This document shows positions 1 through 10,062 of a DNA stretch of 64,000 bases, piece by piece. The notes under the pieces were generated by a model that had not been told where the DNA came from, ran no database searches, and saw nothing but the letters and a program-made list of their open reading frames with translations. The first letter of the stretch is position 1. Every line of letters starts with the position of its first letter. Source of the stretch: Turnera subulata (taxonomy: Eukaryota; Streptophyta; Magnoliopsida; Malpighiales; Passifloraceae); NCBI GenBank assembly GCA_028386065.3, contig JAKUCV010003557.1:1-64000 (forward strand), in the 5' to 3' direction. The translations under genes were made by a program, and so were the position numbers.

Positions 1-560
1 TCCGAAATAATCCTTACTTTGTGGGTGACAAGCTAACTAATTGAGGAGTGATAGCAAAGTAACGCAATAGATTGTGTGTCATTACATTTTAATCTGGTGG
101 ATAATCACAATCTATTGTTAGTGCTACGCTATGTAATAGATTGTCAACCCGGAATTGGCGTTGTAATCATCTTGTATCAGAGGTCACAATTTTATAATCA
201 AGTGAAGATTTCTACTAGATGAAAGAAGTAGTAAAAAAAGACAGGAATGATAATTGTTTCCTATAATAGGAAACAATATAGAGTAGGAATGATAAAAATA
301 TTTAATTCCAAGTATAGCATTGCAAGCTGTCCTTTCTAAAAAATTTGTCTATCATCCTAATCCTCACCTATTTTCCTTCTATTTGATGTTTCCTTGTCTC
401 GATGTTTTGACAACCCTCTATATACAATGATACCCAATTTCGTACTAGATTCGTTTCTAAAAATGATTTAGATTCACTAAAAAATCATGGATTTTTAAAA
501 TTTTCTTGGTAGATCAATTTTTAAGATTTTTTTTTTTTGTTTTTTGAGTGTAATATTTCA
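1..560. other. Intergenic DNA upstream of the first defensin-like gene
   Basis: I see no gene here. Two parts recur near the other two defensin-like genes. The stretch near 98-140 (ggataatcacaatct...) resembles 3470-3510. The stretch near 340-425 resembles 6655-6740. This indicates that the gene cluster grew by duplication of units that include upstream DNA. Confidence 0.6.
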
Positions 561-863
561 AGAAATTTTATGGTGGGGACTCTCCAAGTTTGATTTGTTG
601 TAGACTTGATCTTAAATTCAGTTATATTAGGAATAATTAAAATATATAAATATATATATTAAATATGCAGATTTATTTCCTAAATAATACATAATAAATA
701 AGGAAATAACGTAAATTGTAGGGAATGAATGGAACCTATAAGGTAAATTGGAGAAATAAATAAATCCTAAAATAGAAAGAGCGAATAATCAAAGGTAATT
801 TATTAACATAAATAGGATTCTACAACAAATCAAACTTGGGGAGTCCCCACCATAAAATTTTTC
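561..863. mobile_element. MITE with long terminal inverted repeats and 10-bp TSD
   Basis: The ends are inverted repeats of about 35 bp (outer part GAAATTTTATGGTGGGGACT at the left, its complement at the right). The identical 10-mer TAATATTTCA lies immediately outside both ends (551-560 and 864-873), which reads as a target-site duplication. A 9-10 bp duplication fits a Mutator-like origin; this is inference. There is no coding capacity. A second copy in the opposite internal orientation lies at 8305-8586. Confidence 0.75.
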
Positions 864-889
864 TAATATTTCAGACTTGTTCAAAAAAA

Positions 890-1130
890 ATATTTGTCCA
901 ACGTGGGGTTGGTCTAACTCGTAAACGATTTGGTTCCGCTTAAATAATGTATCTGGTTGAGGCTTCGTGTATGCAAAAAATCCCCAAGGAAAAACTCACA
1001 TACCCACCATAACAAGATCATGTTCCAGGTCGAATTTGAATTAGTCGGGATAAAGGTCCAACAAGAGATAAGAGACAACAAAAATAATATTTGGAACCAA
1101 GTAATATGGGGTTGACTAAACCCAAACGGC
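890..1130 (+). mobile_element. Degenerate tRNA-derived SINE
   Basis: This stretch aligns by eye along its length with the better preserved SINE at 34984-35165. Shared landmarks include the ggttggtc start, a ggttccgctta segment, a cttcgtgta segment, 'cacacccacca' and the 'gattagtcg' tail. The A and B boxes are degraded here. It lies just upstream of the first defensin-like gene's promoter. Confidence 0.55.
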
Positions 1131-1174
1131 AACCAGATTAAGAGATGGATATATATAACTCAAATTTTCTATCA

Positions 1175-1180
1175 TATAAA
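1175..1180 (+). promoter_or_regulatory. TATA box of defensin-like gene 1
   Basis: TATAAA lies 93 bp upstream of the start codon. It is followed by the motif tgggttctctaaca and a 'taatctca' segment. The same order is seen after the TATA boxes at 3847 and 6991 of the two paralogues, so the core promoter and leader were duplicated with the gene. Confidence 0.7.
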
Positions 1181-1267
1181 AGGCAGACCCTTGGTGGGTT
1201 CTCTAACACATAATCTCAAGCAAAAAAAGAGAAAGTTTTCTATATTTCCCAAAGGCAAGTAGAAGAC

Positions 1268-1713
1268 ATGGAGAAAGCAAAAATTATGCAATTGATCCTC
1301 ATATTGGTTCTCATGCGAGGTTGGTAGATTACATTATTCATAGAAACCATTCTATATACTCTCTAGCTTAAGCTTTTTAGAGTTCAAATTCTTCATATAG
1401 TTCATGTAAACATCTAAAGTCACATTTGTTTTTGTATTTTACTAGCAAACTAATTATATATTTGACTGTATAATCTTCAGGGGAGATCAGGCAGACAAAT
1501 GCTGATGATCATTTATGCTGCAATGACCATAGTGCGGTAGGAAAATGCATTCCAGGCGTGGACGATTGGCCAGGGAACTCCACAAAGCTACCTGGTAAAT
1601 GCTTTAGATTCTGCTTTGAGGGTTGCCGGATTGGAAAGGGTGGGTATTGTAAACCTATAGGGCAAGAGCACATATGCCACTGCTGTTGTATTTATGAGTT
1701 ATGCCATTTTTAG
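1268..1713 (+). CDS. Defensin-like secreted cysteine-rich peptide, copy 1 (two exons)
   Basis: Exons are 1268-1319 and 1481-1713 (donor GT at 1320, acceptor AG at 1479-1480, phase 1), giving 94 residues. Exon 1 codes for a hydrophobic signal-like segment (MEKAKIMQLILILVLM). Exon 2 codes for a Cys-rich domain beginning LCC and containing KCIPG, GKCFRFC, GGYCKP and HICHC. The order CC...C...C-x3-C...C...C...C-x-C is that of plant defensin-like (DEFL, CS-alpha-beta) peptides, which are secreted and act in defence or signalling. The role here is inferred from family only. Compared with copies 2 and 3, the end of exon 1 lacks two codons (A-C) and an Arg follows the hydrophobic core, which may weaken secretion. 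The mature part has 12 cysteines. It is too short and too split for simple ORF calling. Confidence 0.82.
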
Positions 1714-2287
1714 TGTCTGCTTACGCCATTAGCAATTCCATGTATGTTTAAAAGATACAGTAGCTGATCCGGTGGCGTTATAGTTCTCGAGTTTGTTGTG
1801 ATGTTTCTGTACTCTTGATATTGTTAGGGTAAGGTGATATGTTATACTAGATAATTATTACCATTTTATTTAGAATAGTGGGTTATGTGAATGAAAAGAC
1901 GTATACATCTTGTAAGTATCAGCAAATATAAAATACGCAGTAGGAGGCCCGGCCTTCACAATTCCTTTGTTTCTTTTCGATGCTAACCACAATTCCTTTG
2001 TTTAGTTTGTTATGTCATGAAACACCACGGATCCCTCGTCTCTTTCTACTCCCATTCTAGTGGCCCAAAACACTAGCAATAGAACGAGGTATCGGTTCCA
2101 CTTCCCTTCCTATACTCAATGCAAACACCAATGCCTTGTCAATGTCGTCCATGCACCAACTGTTATCAAATCTTTACTTTTCCCAACCGTTTGCCGGAGA
2201 TAACAATGTATTTGTATTAAGGACGAGGTAACGAGGAAGCCAGTGTCTGTAGACCGAGTGATGAAGGCCTTTACCGATTGTCTCCAG
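1714..2287. other. 3' flank of defensin-like gene 1, no gene seen
   Basis: This is AT-rich 3' flank followed by unique sequence. I see no open frame with recognisable content and no repeat structure until the MITE at 2288. Confidence 0.5.
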
Positions 2288-2521
2288 CAGAGGCGGACCC
2301 GGACCCAGGCTGGGGTGTGGATCTTGGGGGAGCAAGGGGTCCAGGCTCCACTAGGATCCATCTTTATATAATTATGGTAGTAATATTTCATAAAAAGACA
2401 TGTGGTCTAGTGGCAATGACGGTATTATGATTTGTCCCTTCTAAATTTTCTTTTAGTCCCTATTAATGTAGATGGTATTATGATTTGCCCCCCTAAATTA
2501 TATTTCTGGATTTGCCCCTAG
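2288..2521. mobile_element. hAT-like MITE, degenerate copy
   Basis: The ends CAGAGGCGGACCC and TTTGCCCCTAG match the inverted termini of the better copies at 2921-3219 and 28122-28398. The interior shares 'tttcataaaaagacatgtggtctagtggcaatg' type sequence with the 28-kb copy. No clear target-site duplication remains. Confidence 0.55.
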
Positions 2522-2920
2522 ACACAGGCAATTGATGAAAGTTAATATAAACCACCAACCAACTGAACTAGCATTTGTTTTGTGCTTTCCCCGGGTTCCG
2601 CCCTTGGTCTCCATTGTCTTCCCCCAGTTATTTTTTTATTATTTTTATATACTGTTTGTACCTAACATTCTCTATGGCATCAACGTCTTGGCCAATCTCA
2701 TACCCAAGTTCAACAAGTAATCATCGGGTTGATTAAATTACCGGTGTAATCTAATTCTAAGAAGTTTTTGTGTCTTCAATATCCGACCCAGAACACTCAT
2801 TTCAAACTATTTGTGGTGTCAAGCTGAGTGTTCCAGCTCGGTAAGGTAATTAAAAGTTACTATTCTAACACATGCGACTCAATATCGTTAATTAGAGCGC
2901 CACATCAATTAATCTATAAG
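2522..2920. other. Short intergenic stretch between two MITEs
   Basis: A 62-codon frame at 2532-2720 has no recognisable content. I see nothing else. Confidence 0.4.
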
Positions 2921-3219
2921 CAGGGGCGGATTTAGGGGGAGCAAGGGGGGGCCAGGCCCACCCTAGAATCGATTTTTAGCTATATATGGAAATAAAATTT
3001 CATAATACGTTAGGTGGTTTAGTAGTTAGCGTGTTGCTCTATACACTTAACAATGTGGGTTCGAGTCATGAGAGTTAATTTTTTGCTTCATTTTTTCCCT
3101 TTTTTCATACAGTATAGTTTACACCCTATTTTTTCGCATACAGTACAACTCAGTCCCTATTATTCTAAAAGATACTATGTTTTGGCCCCCCAAAAAAATT
3201 TTTCCTGGATCCGCCCCTG
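2921..3219. mobile_element. hAT-type MITE with 8-bp TSD and embedded tRNA-like boxes
   Basis: The termini CAGGGGCGGAT and ATCCGCCCCTG are inverted. The 8-mer TCTATAAG flanks both ends (2913-2920 and 3220-3227). An 8-bp duplication with CAGGGGCG ends is the hAT signature. The interior holds 'ggtttagtagttagcgtg' and 'gtgggttcgagtc', which look like RNA polymerase III A and B boxes. It has no coding capacity. Confidence 0.85.
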
Positions 3220-3227
3220 TCTATAAG

Positions 3228-3846
3228 GGACCAAATTAAGTATTTCAAATAAATAAGGATGTGATTAATCGTTTTTAGCACTGGGGAACATTCTTATCAT
3301 TTGGGTGTAGTAGGAGTAATCATATATTTTATCGTGTTTACTTCCAATACAAAATTTCAAACTCTATTTGAACGCTAATTTGATCATAAAAATATAAAAT
3401 GAACTCCTATATACCATTCAGACCAATATTTAAGAATTATGGTAATGGTCCCCCTCGCTAGCTCCTCGTGGATAATCACAATCCTTCTTTTAATGCTGCA
3501 CTATATAATGGATTGTTGTCAGACTCGAATGGGTGGTGAACTCACCGTGAGTCAGAGGTCACATGGAGATTTTTATTAGATGAAAGAAGTAATTAATGAG
3601 AAAGATAGATAGGATTATAGGAATGATAATTTATTCCTATTAAAGGAAAGAATATAAAGTAATAAGAATGAAAAAAACATTTAATTCATATGTACAAGGA
3701 AATACTATGGCATAACAGAATTTAAATTGCTTAAGTTATGCTCGAAAGTTGAAGCCTAGTAATAGAAATGGCAGCCACACAAGGAGATGGATATATATGA
3801 CACACAGATCAGGATTTCCACCATATAGGCTCCAAAACGTTGAGAC
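3228..3846. other. Upstream region of defensin-like gene 2
   Basis: No gene is seen. The part from about 3465 onward is homologous to the region upstream of copy 1 (for example ggataatcacaatc and 'gtcagaggtcaca'). Confidence 0.5.
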
Positions 3847-3853
3847 TATAAAA
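3847..3853 (+). promoter_or_regulatory. TATA box of defensin-like gene 2
   Basis: TATAAAA lies 94 bp before the start codon at 3941 and is followed by the shared tgggttctctaa leader motif. Confidence 0.7.
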
Positions 3854-3940
3854 TGCATTCCCCTGTGGGTTCTCTAATAACATCATAATCTCAATCAGAA
3901 AGCGAAAGTTCTCTATATTTCCCAAGGGCAAGTGGAAGAT

Positions 3941-4318
3941 ATGAAGAAAGCAAAAATTATGCCATTGATCCTCATATTGGTTCTCATGGCATGCATAGGT
4001 TGGTTTAGAATATTATTCATAGGAAATCCATCATCTGCCGCCACAATTCTCTTTGCTTTTTTTTTTTCTAGTAAACTAATTATATACTAATTTGACTTAT
4101 ATTCTTTAGGGGAGATCAGGCAGATAAATGCTTTTGATCATTTATGCTGCAAAGACCATAGTGCGGTCGGAAAATGCATTCCGGGCTTCGATGATTTGCC
4201 GGAGCTATCTGCTAAATGTTATCGGTTCTGCATTGATGGTTGCCGGAATGGAAAGGGTGGCTACTGTAAACCACTAGGGAAAGATCACATATGCCACTGC
4301 CGTTGTGATAATGAGTGA
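3941..4318 (+). CDS. Defensin-like secreted cysteine-rich peptide, copy 2 (two exons)
   Basis: Exons are 3941-3998 and 4110-4318 (donor GT at 3999, acceptor AG at 4108-4109, phase 1), giving 88 residues. Residues 1 to about 27 form a signal peptide (MKKAKIMPLILILVLMACIG...QINA). The mature part has 10 cysteines: LCC, GKCIPG, AKCYRFC, DGC, GGYCKP and HICHCRC. This is the plant defensin-like pattern. The intron (about 110 bp) is shorter than in copies 1 and 3 because of a deletion. The second exon ends CRCDNE, without the extra C-terminal cysteines of copies 1 and 3. It sits between its paralogues in the same orientation. Function is inferred only from the family. Confidence 0.85.
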
Positions 4319-4743
4319 TGCCGTTGAAGTGCACCACAAGCAATGATCTATCCACTTATGTTTACTAATGAGTTTGTAGCTCATGTTGATATTATGGTTT
4401 TCGAGTTTGTGGTCAACCCTTACCTTGTCAAAAATGTGTGTGATATGATTCATTGACGCCAGGGGGTGAAGAATTTATTAAAGCTGTAACGTATAAAGTA
4501 GGCCGACTTTACTTTTGTGGGTGTTTATACTCATCCTCTGTTGTGGTACTTGGATTTCTTTTTAACTTCTATGGTAGCTTTTAATCAAAACTGCTATAAT
4601 ACAGAAATAATTAACTACAAAATTTGTACTTTCTCAATGAACGAAATCCCTAATTTTCGGTTGTATATTTCTAAAAACTTAAAAATCTTAATTTCATACT
4701 TTAAGTGGTTTTTATTAGAAATATATTGAGTTCCAAAAGATGG
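4319..4743. other. 3' flank of defensin-like gene 2
   Basis: AT-rich flank. A 70-codon frame (4517-4729) has no recognisable content. Confidence 0.4.
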
Positions 4744-5590
4744 ACCCAGTGGCGAAGCTAGGCTAAATTTCTAGGGGGTCAAAGTACGAAAATTCGACAT
4801 TAGGATTAGAGATTGTACATCTCTTTTTGTTGTTGTTGATTTATTTTTCTTTTGAAAGATGAATTAATTCTCTTAAATTTGCTCAAACGTAAAATATAAA
4901 ATTTGAAATTAAATAATTGATCTATTAGTTTCAACTGGACTCAAATACATAATATAATAATATGTTTTAAAAAAACACATAAATATCGTGTGTCTCGTGA
5001 GCAGACTGTCAATAGTAATATAATTTAGCTACTGCTTGTTTCGAGACACAGTATGTTGTTTCAAGACGACACAGTATTAGAGTTACATTCTCTAATCGGA
5101 TTTTACTGTCTAATTATCTGAAAAAAAAACATAATAATCATAACATAACATGGACATAGAGACAAATGTATAATAATAATAATCTTTAAAATACAAATAT
5201 TTTTATTATTTTTGTGTAATTAATAAAATAAAATAAATATTTTTTGGAATAAAATAGAAAAATCCTTACTTATTTTTTCCTTAGTCCTCCTTTCAAAGAA
5301 ACGTAACTTTAATTCAACCAGGAGAAGATTTATAATTTAATAAAAAAACAAAGTGCTACAAATATAAAACTCTTTCCACGTCTTTTTTTTTTTTCTTTTT
5401 CAAAGGAATAGATTTTCAACTTGTCTTAATGGGCCCGCAAACTGATAAGTCATAACTGATGCAGCCACGGGTTTAGCAAAATAATATGTACACATTTAAT
5501 TACATAATTATGAAATTGCTATTATACCCCTCGTAAGAGAAAATTGGCAAAAAGTCAGGGGAGGCCGTGGCCCCCTTTGGATGGACCTAA
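4744..5590. mobile_element. Possible decayed DNA transposon
   Basis: The left edge reads CAGTGGCGAAGCTAGG and the right side has 'ggggaggccgtggccccc'. These resemble the ends of plant hAT-like elements that start CAGTGGCG(G/A)AGCC. The interior is AT-rich and non-coding. No target-site duplication was found, so this is weakly supported. Confidence 0.3.
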
Positions 5591-6990
5591 TCTACTAACA
5601 TTTGAGCTATTTGGCCTAATCTAATATTTGGGGAAGCTTTGGATTATTGAGTCTTACAACTTACATCAAGAACTCTCCCGTAGGCCAGTAGCACCAGAGG
5701 TATCTAGGCCAACAGTATCATCCGACAACTATGACAAGCAGAAGTCCAGAGAAATGGAGAGTACAAAATTTACCTCCTTCTGGCAAGTGGCATCATACAA
5801 TAGAGACTAAAATACATGAAAGTTATGGCAAGGGGTTGCTTCGCTCTCTTTAGCTCACAAAAGAGACTTTCTCAATTCAAGGAGACTTTCTTAATTCAAA
5901 GAGACAGTCTATTACTTGGTAGGTGACAAAATAGTAAAGAGCCATTCCACTCCACTTTCGGTACGCTTGGGCCATATGGTCTGTGTCTTAGGGGTGGATA
6001 CTGAGTAATTTGGTAGCTAACTACTAAGTGTATTTATGACCAAGATCTCTTTCATTTATTTGCTTCTGATGTGGGATTTAGGTCATGACATTCTCTACTC
6101 CTTTAGACATCGTGTCTTCATGAGGAGAGCCCAAATGTGTATCGGCACCCCAATCCATAGGCTGTACTAGTCATTGTCTCAGCATCAAGCCCCGAGATAC
6201 GACCATATGGTCAAAGTCCACCCAAAAGTGGAATGAAATCTCCACTATAATTTTTGTTACGCCCCAAGTAATCAAAGTAGCCCAGAATAACCATTTACTT
6301 CGCATGTAGAACTTAGGTCAGGATTCACCCCTAGACACAATCCATATGTCCCCATGCCCTCTCGAAAGTATAGCAAGATCGGCTCATGCCCCAAGTATTC
6401 TAACTGGCCCAGAATAACCTCTAAGGCTAAATTGGAACCACACGACACATTATTTAGTAGCCAACAGTTTAGTGTATTTATGCCTGAGACGCATCTCACT
6501 CACTTTGGATTTGGGATTTAGGTCATGATATTTTATCAATAGAATTTATCTATAGTTGTATTATATTATTTAAATGCAACGTATTTTTTTTAAGCCTAGA
6601 GAAAAAAATAACTTCTCTTAAACTATTTTCAAATTTTAAATTTGTTCCTTCTAAAAATTTATCTGCCATTCCTAATTTTCACCTATTTTCCTTATATGAT
6701 CTTTCCTTATCTTGCTGTTTTACAAACCCCATATACAACGGTACGATACATAATTTCGTACTTGATGTTTTTGTTTTTATGATATAGATTCACTAAAAAA
6801 TCATGCACTTAAAAGTTTCTTTGTAAAGCAAAATTTTAAGATTTTTTTCCTTATGTGATATCTCAGAATATATACTTGTTTAAATCATGTATGAAACCAC
6901 GTAATATCAAGTATGGAAAATTGCAGCCACATAAACATGTATATAAATGACTCAGATTTTATACCATATATGCTCCAAAACCATTGCGAA
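5591..6990. other. Repeat-rich intergenic region
   Basis: No gene is recognised. A segment containing 'agtgtatttatg' and 'gggatttaggtcatga' occurs twice (about 6026-6090 and 6470-6530), which suggests an internal duplication or two fragments of one repeat. From about 6655 the sequence resembles that upstream of defensin-like gene 1. Confidence 0.4.
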
Positions 6991-6997
6991 TATAAAT
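6991..6997 (+). promoter_or_regulatory. TATA box of defensin-like gene 3
   Basis: TATAAAT lies 91 bp before the start codon at 7082 and is followed by the shared tgggttctctaacat leader. Confidence 0.7.
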
Positions 6998-7081
6998 TGC
7001 AGACCCTTGTGGGTTCTCTAACATCATAATCTCAAATAAAAAAGGAGTAATTTTCTATATTTTCAAGGGCAAGCGGACGAT

Positions 7082-7511
7082 ATGGAGAAAGCAAAAATTA
7101 TGCCATTGATCCTCATATTGGTTCTCATTGCCTGCTTAGGTAGGTAAAGAATATTATTCATAGGAAACCATTTCATATCCTCTGTAAATAAGCTTTCTAG
7201 AGTTCAATTTCTTTGTTGTTTATGTAAACATCTAAAGTCACAATTTTTTTTTTTTTTGCTAGTGTCAAACTAATTATATGTTTGACTTATGATCTTCAGG
7301 GACGAGGCAGATAAATGCTGATGGTTTATGCTGCAAAGACCATAGTGCAGTTGGAGAATGCATTCCAGGCGTTGATGACTCGCCAGAGACACCTGGTAAA
7401 TGTTTTAGTTTCTGCCTTGATGGTTGCCTGAATGGAAAGGGTGGCGTTTGTAAACCTGTAGGGAAAGGGCACATATGCCACTGCTGTTGTGACTATGAGA
7501 GATGCCATTAA
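7082..7511 (+). CDS. Defensin-like secreted cysteine-rich peptide, copy 3 (two exons)
   Basis: Exons are 7082-7139 and 7300-7511 (donor GT at 7140, acceptor AG at 7298-7299, phase 1), giving 89 residues. The signal peptide is MEKAKIMPLILILVLIACLG, with probable cleavage after the INA motif. The mature part has 12 cysteines: LCC, GECIPG, GKCFSFC, DGC, GGVCKP, HICHCCC and ERC. It is the most regular of the three copies: the signal peptide, splice sites and frame are all intact. The Cys order matches plant defensin-like peptides. Defence or signalling function is inferred only. A second frame over exon 2 on the minus strand is a shadow. Confidence 0.86.
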
Positions 7512-8097
7512 TTTTCATTAGGGCACCATATGCGTGAGCTGTCCATGTTTGTCTACCAATGAGTTGTAGGTCAGGAGGTACTATAATTTTGGGGTTTGTG
7601 TCCCCTAAACCACCAAGCTAGCTATGTGCTATTTGTACTGAATGTCATCTTAATAAAAACAGCTACATTCCTTTTGTCATTGAACTGCAGCAAGAAACTG
7701 AATGTAGGCTTCCGCAGCGCAAATCAATTTACATTCCATATGGTTGTGGTAAACAAGAGCAGGGCCATAGAACTTCTATGTTTTCTTGAATGAGATGAGA
7801 GTTATCATCTGACTAGTGACTTCTTGGAGGCATTTCCCAAGCAGAAAATTAGTTCATTCATATATTTGTCTTACTACTCTTCTGCTTAGACTTCAGACCT
7901 TGTTGATCTGTATTGGGTAACATGTTCATGATTTGTAATGGATAGAAGGGTCAACGAGGTTTTACCATGGGAAGTCACCATTCAAATGATATGGATCAAA
8001 AAGCTTAAGATTGAAAAGGCACTTGGCTCTCCTTTTTTCGCAAACAAAAAAATTGTCCTGTTATTAGTGGTAAAATAAACATGTAAAAGAAACAGCG
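7512..8097. other. 3' flank of defensin-like gene 3
   Basis: The flank contains 'ttaataaaaac' near 7650 as a possible polyadenylation signal. I see no further gene. Confidence 0.4.
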
Positions 8098-8900
8098 TAT
8101 CAGGAGAAGATTGAACTACACTGAAAATGCTGGAACATAGGGAAAGGAATAGGTTGACATCCACACAATAAAATTTGAGACACAAGTGGATGATCCCATC
8201 TTAGCCAGAGAGCGAGCACTGCAATTGGAGCTTCTATAAGAATGCGGAAAGTAGTATGCGAAAATTCGAGAGCCAAGTTGCTCAATCTGTTGAGGGAATT
8301 GTTTGAGAAATTTTATGGTGGGGATTCCCCAAGTTTTATTAGTTATGGAACTCTATTTATGTTAACAAATTATCTTTGATTGTTCACTCTTTCTATTTTA
8401 ATATTTATTTATTTCTCCAATTTACCTTAAAAGTTCCTCATTCATTTCCTAAGATTTATATTGTTTCTCAATCTATTGCATATCCAATATATATATTTAA
8501 ATGGCTTAACTATTCCTAATACAATCAAATTTAAGATCAGGTCTACAACTAGTAAAACTTGGGGAGTCCCTACCATAAAATTTCTCAGTTTAGATGCCAA
8601 GGTCCATTTCCAGCTTGTGAAACCCAAGATAGCACACTATTGAGTGTAGCTCAAAAATAAACTTGGTACAAATAACATCTATTCTGTCTTATGAGAGTTC
8701 GAAAGCTTTGTGTAATGCCAGAAATTCTGTTGCTGCTGTTCGCTAGACGGACGAGCAGGACAGGAAAAGGTGCAGATGAAGCGTGCCATTTGAAGCTTTA
8801 AGGACTCCTCCAATGCCAGCAGGGGAGCACCCTCTGAGGAAAACCCTAAAAAGAGCCATGTGGAAAACACTTTGCAGATTAAAAGGATGGGCCTCAAATG
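8098..8900 (-). pseudogene. LINE ORF2 C-terminal remnant (RNase H-like), copy A
   Basis: Read on the minus strand this matches the better copy at 27987-28990. It carries decayed RNase H-like text (for example the region before 8285 reading ISHTTF and the 8679-8897 frame). It is interrupted by the MITE at 8305-8586. The paralogue lacks that MITE and so gives an empty site (ggaattgtttagatgcc at about 28465). Confidence 0.55.
8305..8586. mobile_element. MITE, second copy of the family at 561-863
   Basis: The inverted ends are GAGAAATTTTATGG and CCATAAAATTTCTC, with an interior homologous to the first copy in opposite orientation. The paralogous segment at about 28460 shows the uninterrupted site. 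Only a short 'gttt' repeat flanks it here, so the length of the target duplication is uncertain. Confidence 0.7.
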
Positions 8901-9100
8901 CCACTACGTTTACCGCTTATTTAAGAAGAATAATAACTGCGCAGTCCAGTCCCTCCTGCAGCGGCAATGGCAAGTAAGACTTAGAAATTTTTTCCGAGAA
9001 GCTAATTGTTGTGCTGTCCTGATTGGTTGGCCAATTTGGCTTTTAAGTTTCCTGTTGGTGTTACTCATTTTATACACCACCTGATGGGTTAATGCCTTTT
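8901..9100 (+). pseudogene. LINE RNase H-like fragment
   Basis: A short frame contains WQVRLRNFFREANCCA, which resembles the REAN-x-x-AD motif near the end of plant LINE RNase H domains (compare FREANSCADWLAK at 27500-27560). Nothing else of the domain is seen. Confidence 0.35.
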
Positions 9101-9784
9101 CTTTTTTCTGATGTAATTGGGACTTCTGTTCTCCGGACTATTCCAGTTTAAGCAAATATACCCATCTTTGAGACCAAAAAAAAAAAGAATAACAACTGTG
9201 TTCTATCAATCCCAAGCAAGAGAATGTGCTGAGATCAATAGACAAAGGAAATTTATTAAATTGAAAAAATTTTTGGTTTTTCAATCAACGACCAAATGAA
9301 TTTTCAATAATTCCATGCATCATTATTAATCCGGGATGGCCCAATCGGTCATGGCAAACAATAAATCCATCAGCCAACTTCTAGTTGGTACTAACTTTGG
9401 TTTGTGCAAACTATATATTAAATAACTTAGAAAAAATTATTTGCCAACTGCAGGCTGGTACTAGCTTCAGGCTGTTATATGCAAACTTCAAGCTATTGTA
9501 TACCAGTTTTAAATTACTGTTTGCCTCTCATAATTGATGACAGAAAAATCACAGTGATTGAACAATTATTAATGTGATGGAAAACCTTTTCAAAAAGCAA
9601 TTGAACAATTATAAATATGACGGCAAACCTTTTAAAAAAGCAAATTCTTGAAGATTGAAAAAGCTTTGGAATTTTGTGAAAAATAATCCGCATTTCTAAT
9701 CACTGAAATTTCTCTTGGATCTTTCCTGAGACAGAAAAAAAAGTCTACGTTTGAAAAATTGACATCTTTCTTTCTAAGCTCAGA

Positions 9785-9791
9785 CTATAAG
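9785..9791 (+). promoter_or_regulatory. TATA box of the split antisense gene
   Basis: CTATAAG sits in the block gACTATAAGAAGGg, 73 bp before the start codon. The same block precedes the antisense genes at 49261 and 53341 (minus strand), so it is conserved among copies. Confidence 0.55.
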
Positions 9792-10062
9792 AAGGGAGGA
9801 GAGTTATATGGTGAATACAGGAAGATTCAGAAAAAAAAAAAACACAACGGGATAAAAATGCCTTCCACGACTACTGTCTTCTTTGTTGAGGGTGCCTCTC
9901 TTGGAAGGAGGAATAGATTAGCATATTGTATGGTGAATGAGCGGCAAGAGGAACGACCGAGTGAGCTTGCAAGAATTCTTCGTTTAGTTTTCGTTCATGA
10001 GCTCTATTTGTCTAGGTTCATTGTAACTCCTATGGAAGAAACTTTCTTCCAAGAGGACCAAG

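Noticed and set aside
914..1132. 72-codon minus-strand frame
   Set aside because: Lies in a degenerate SINE and uses a non-ATG start.
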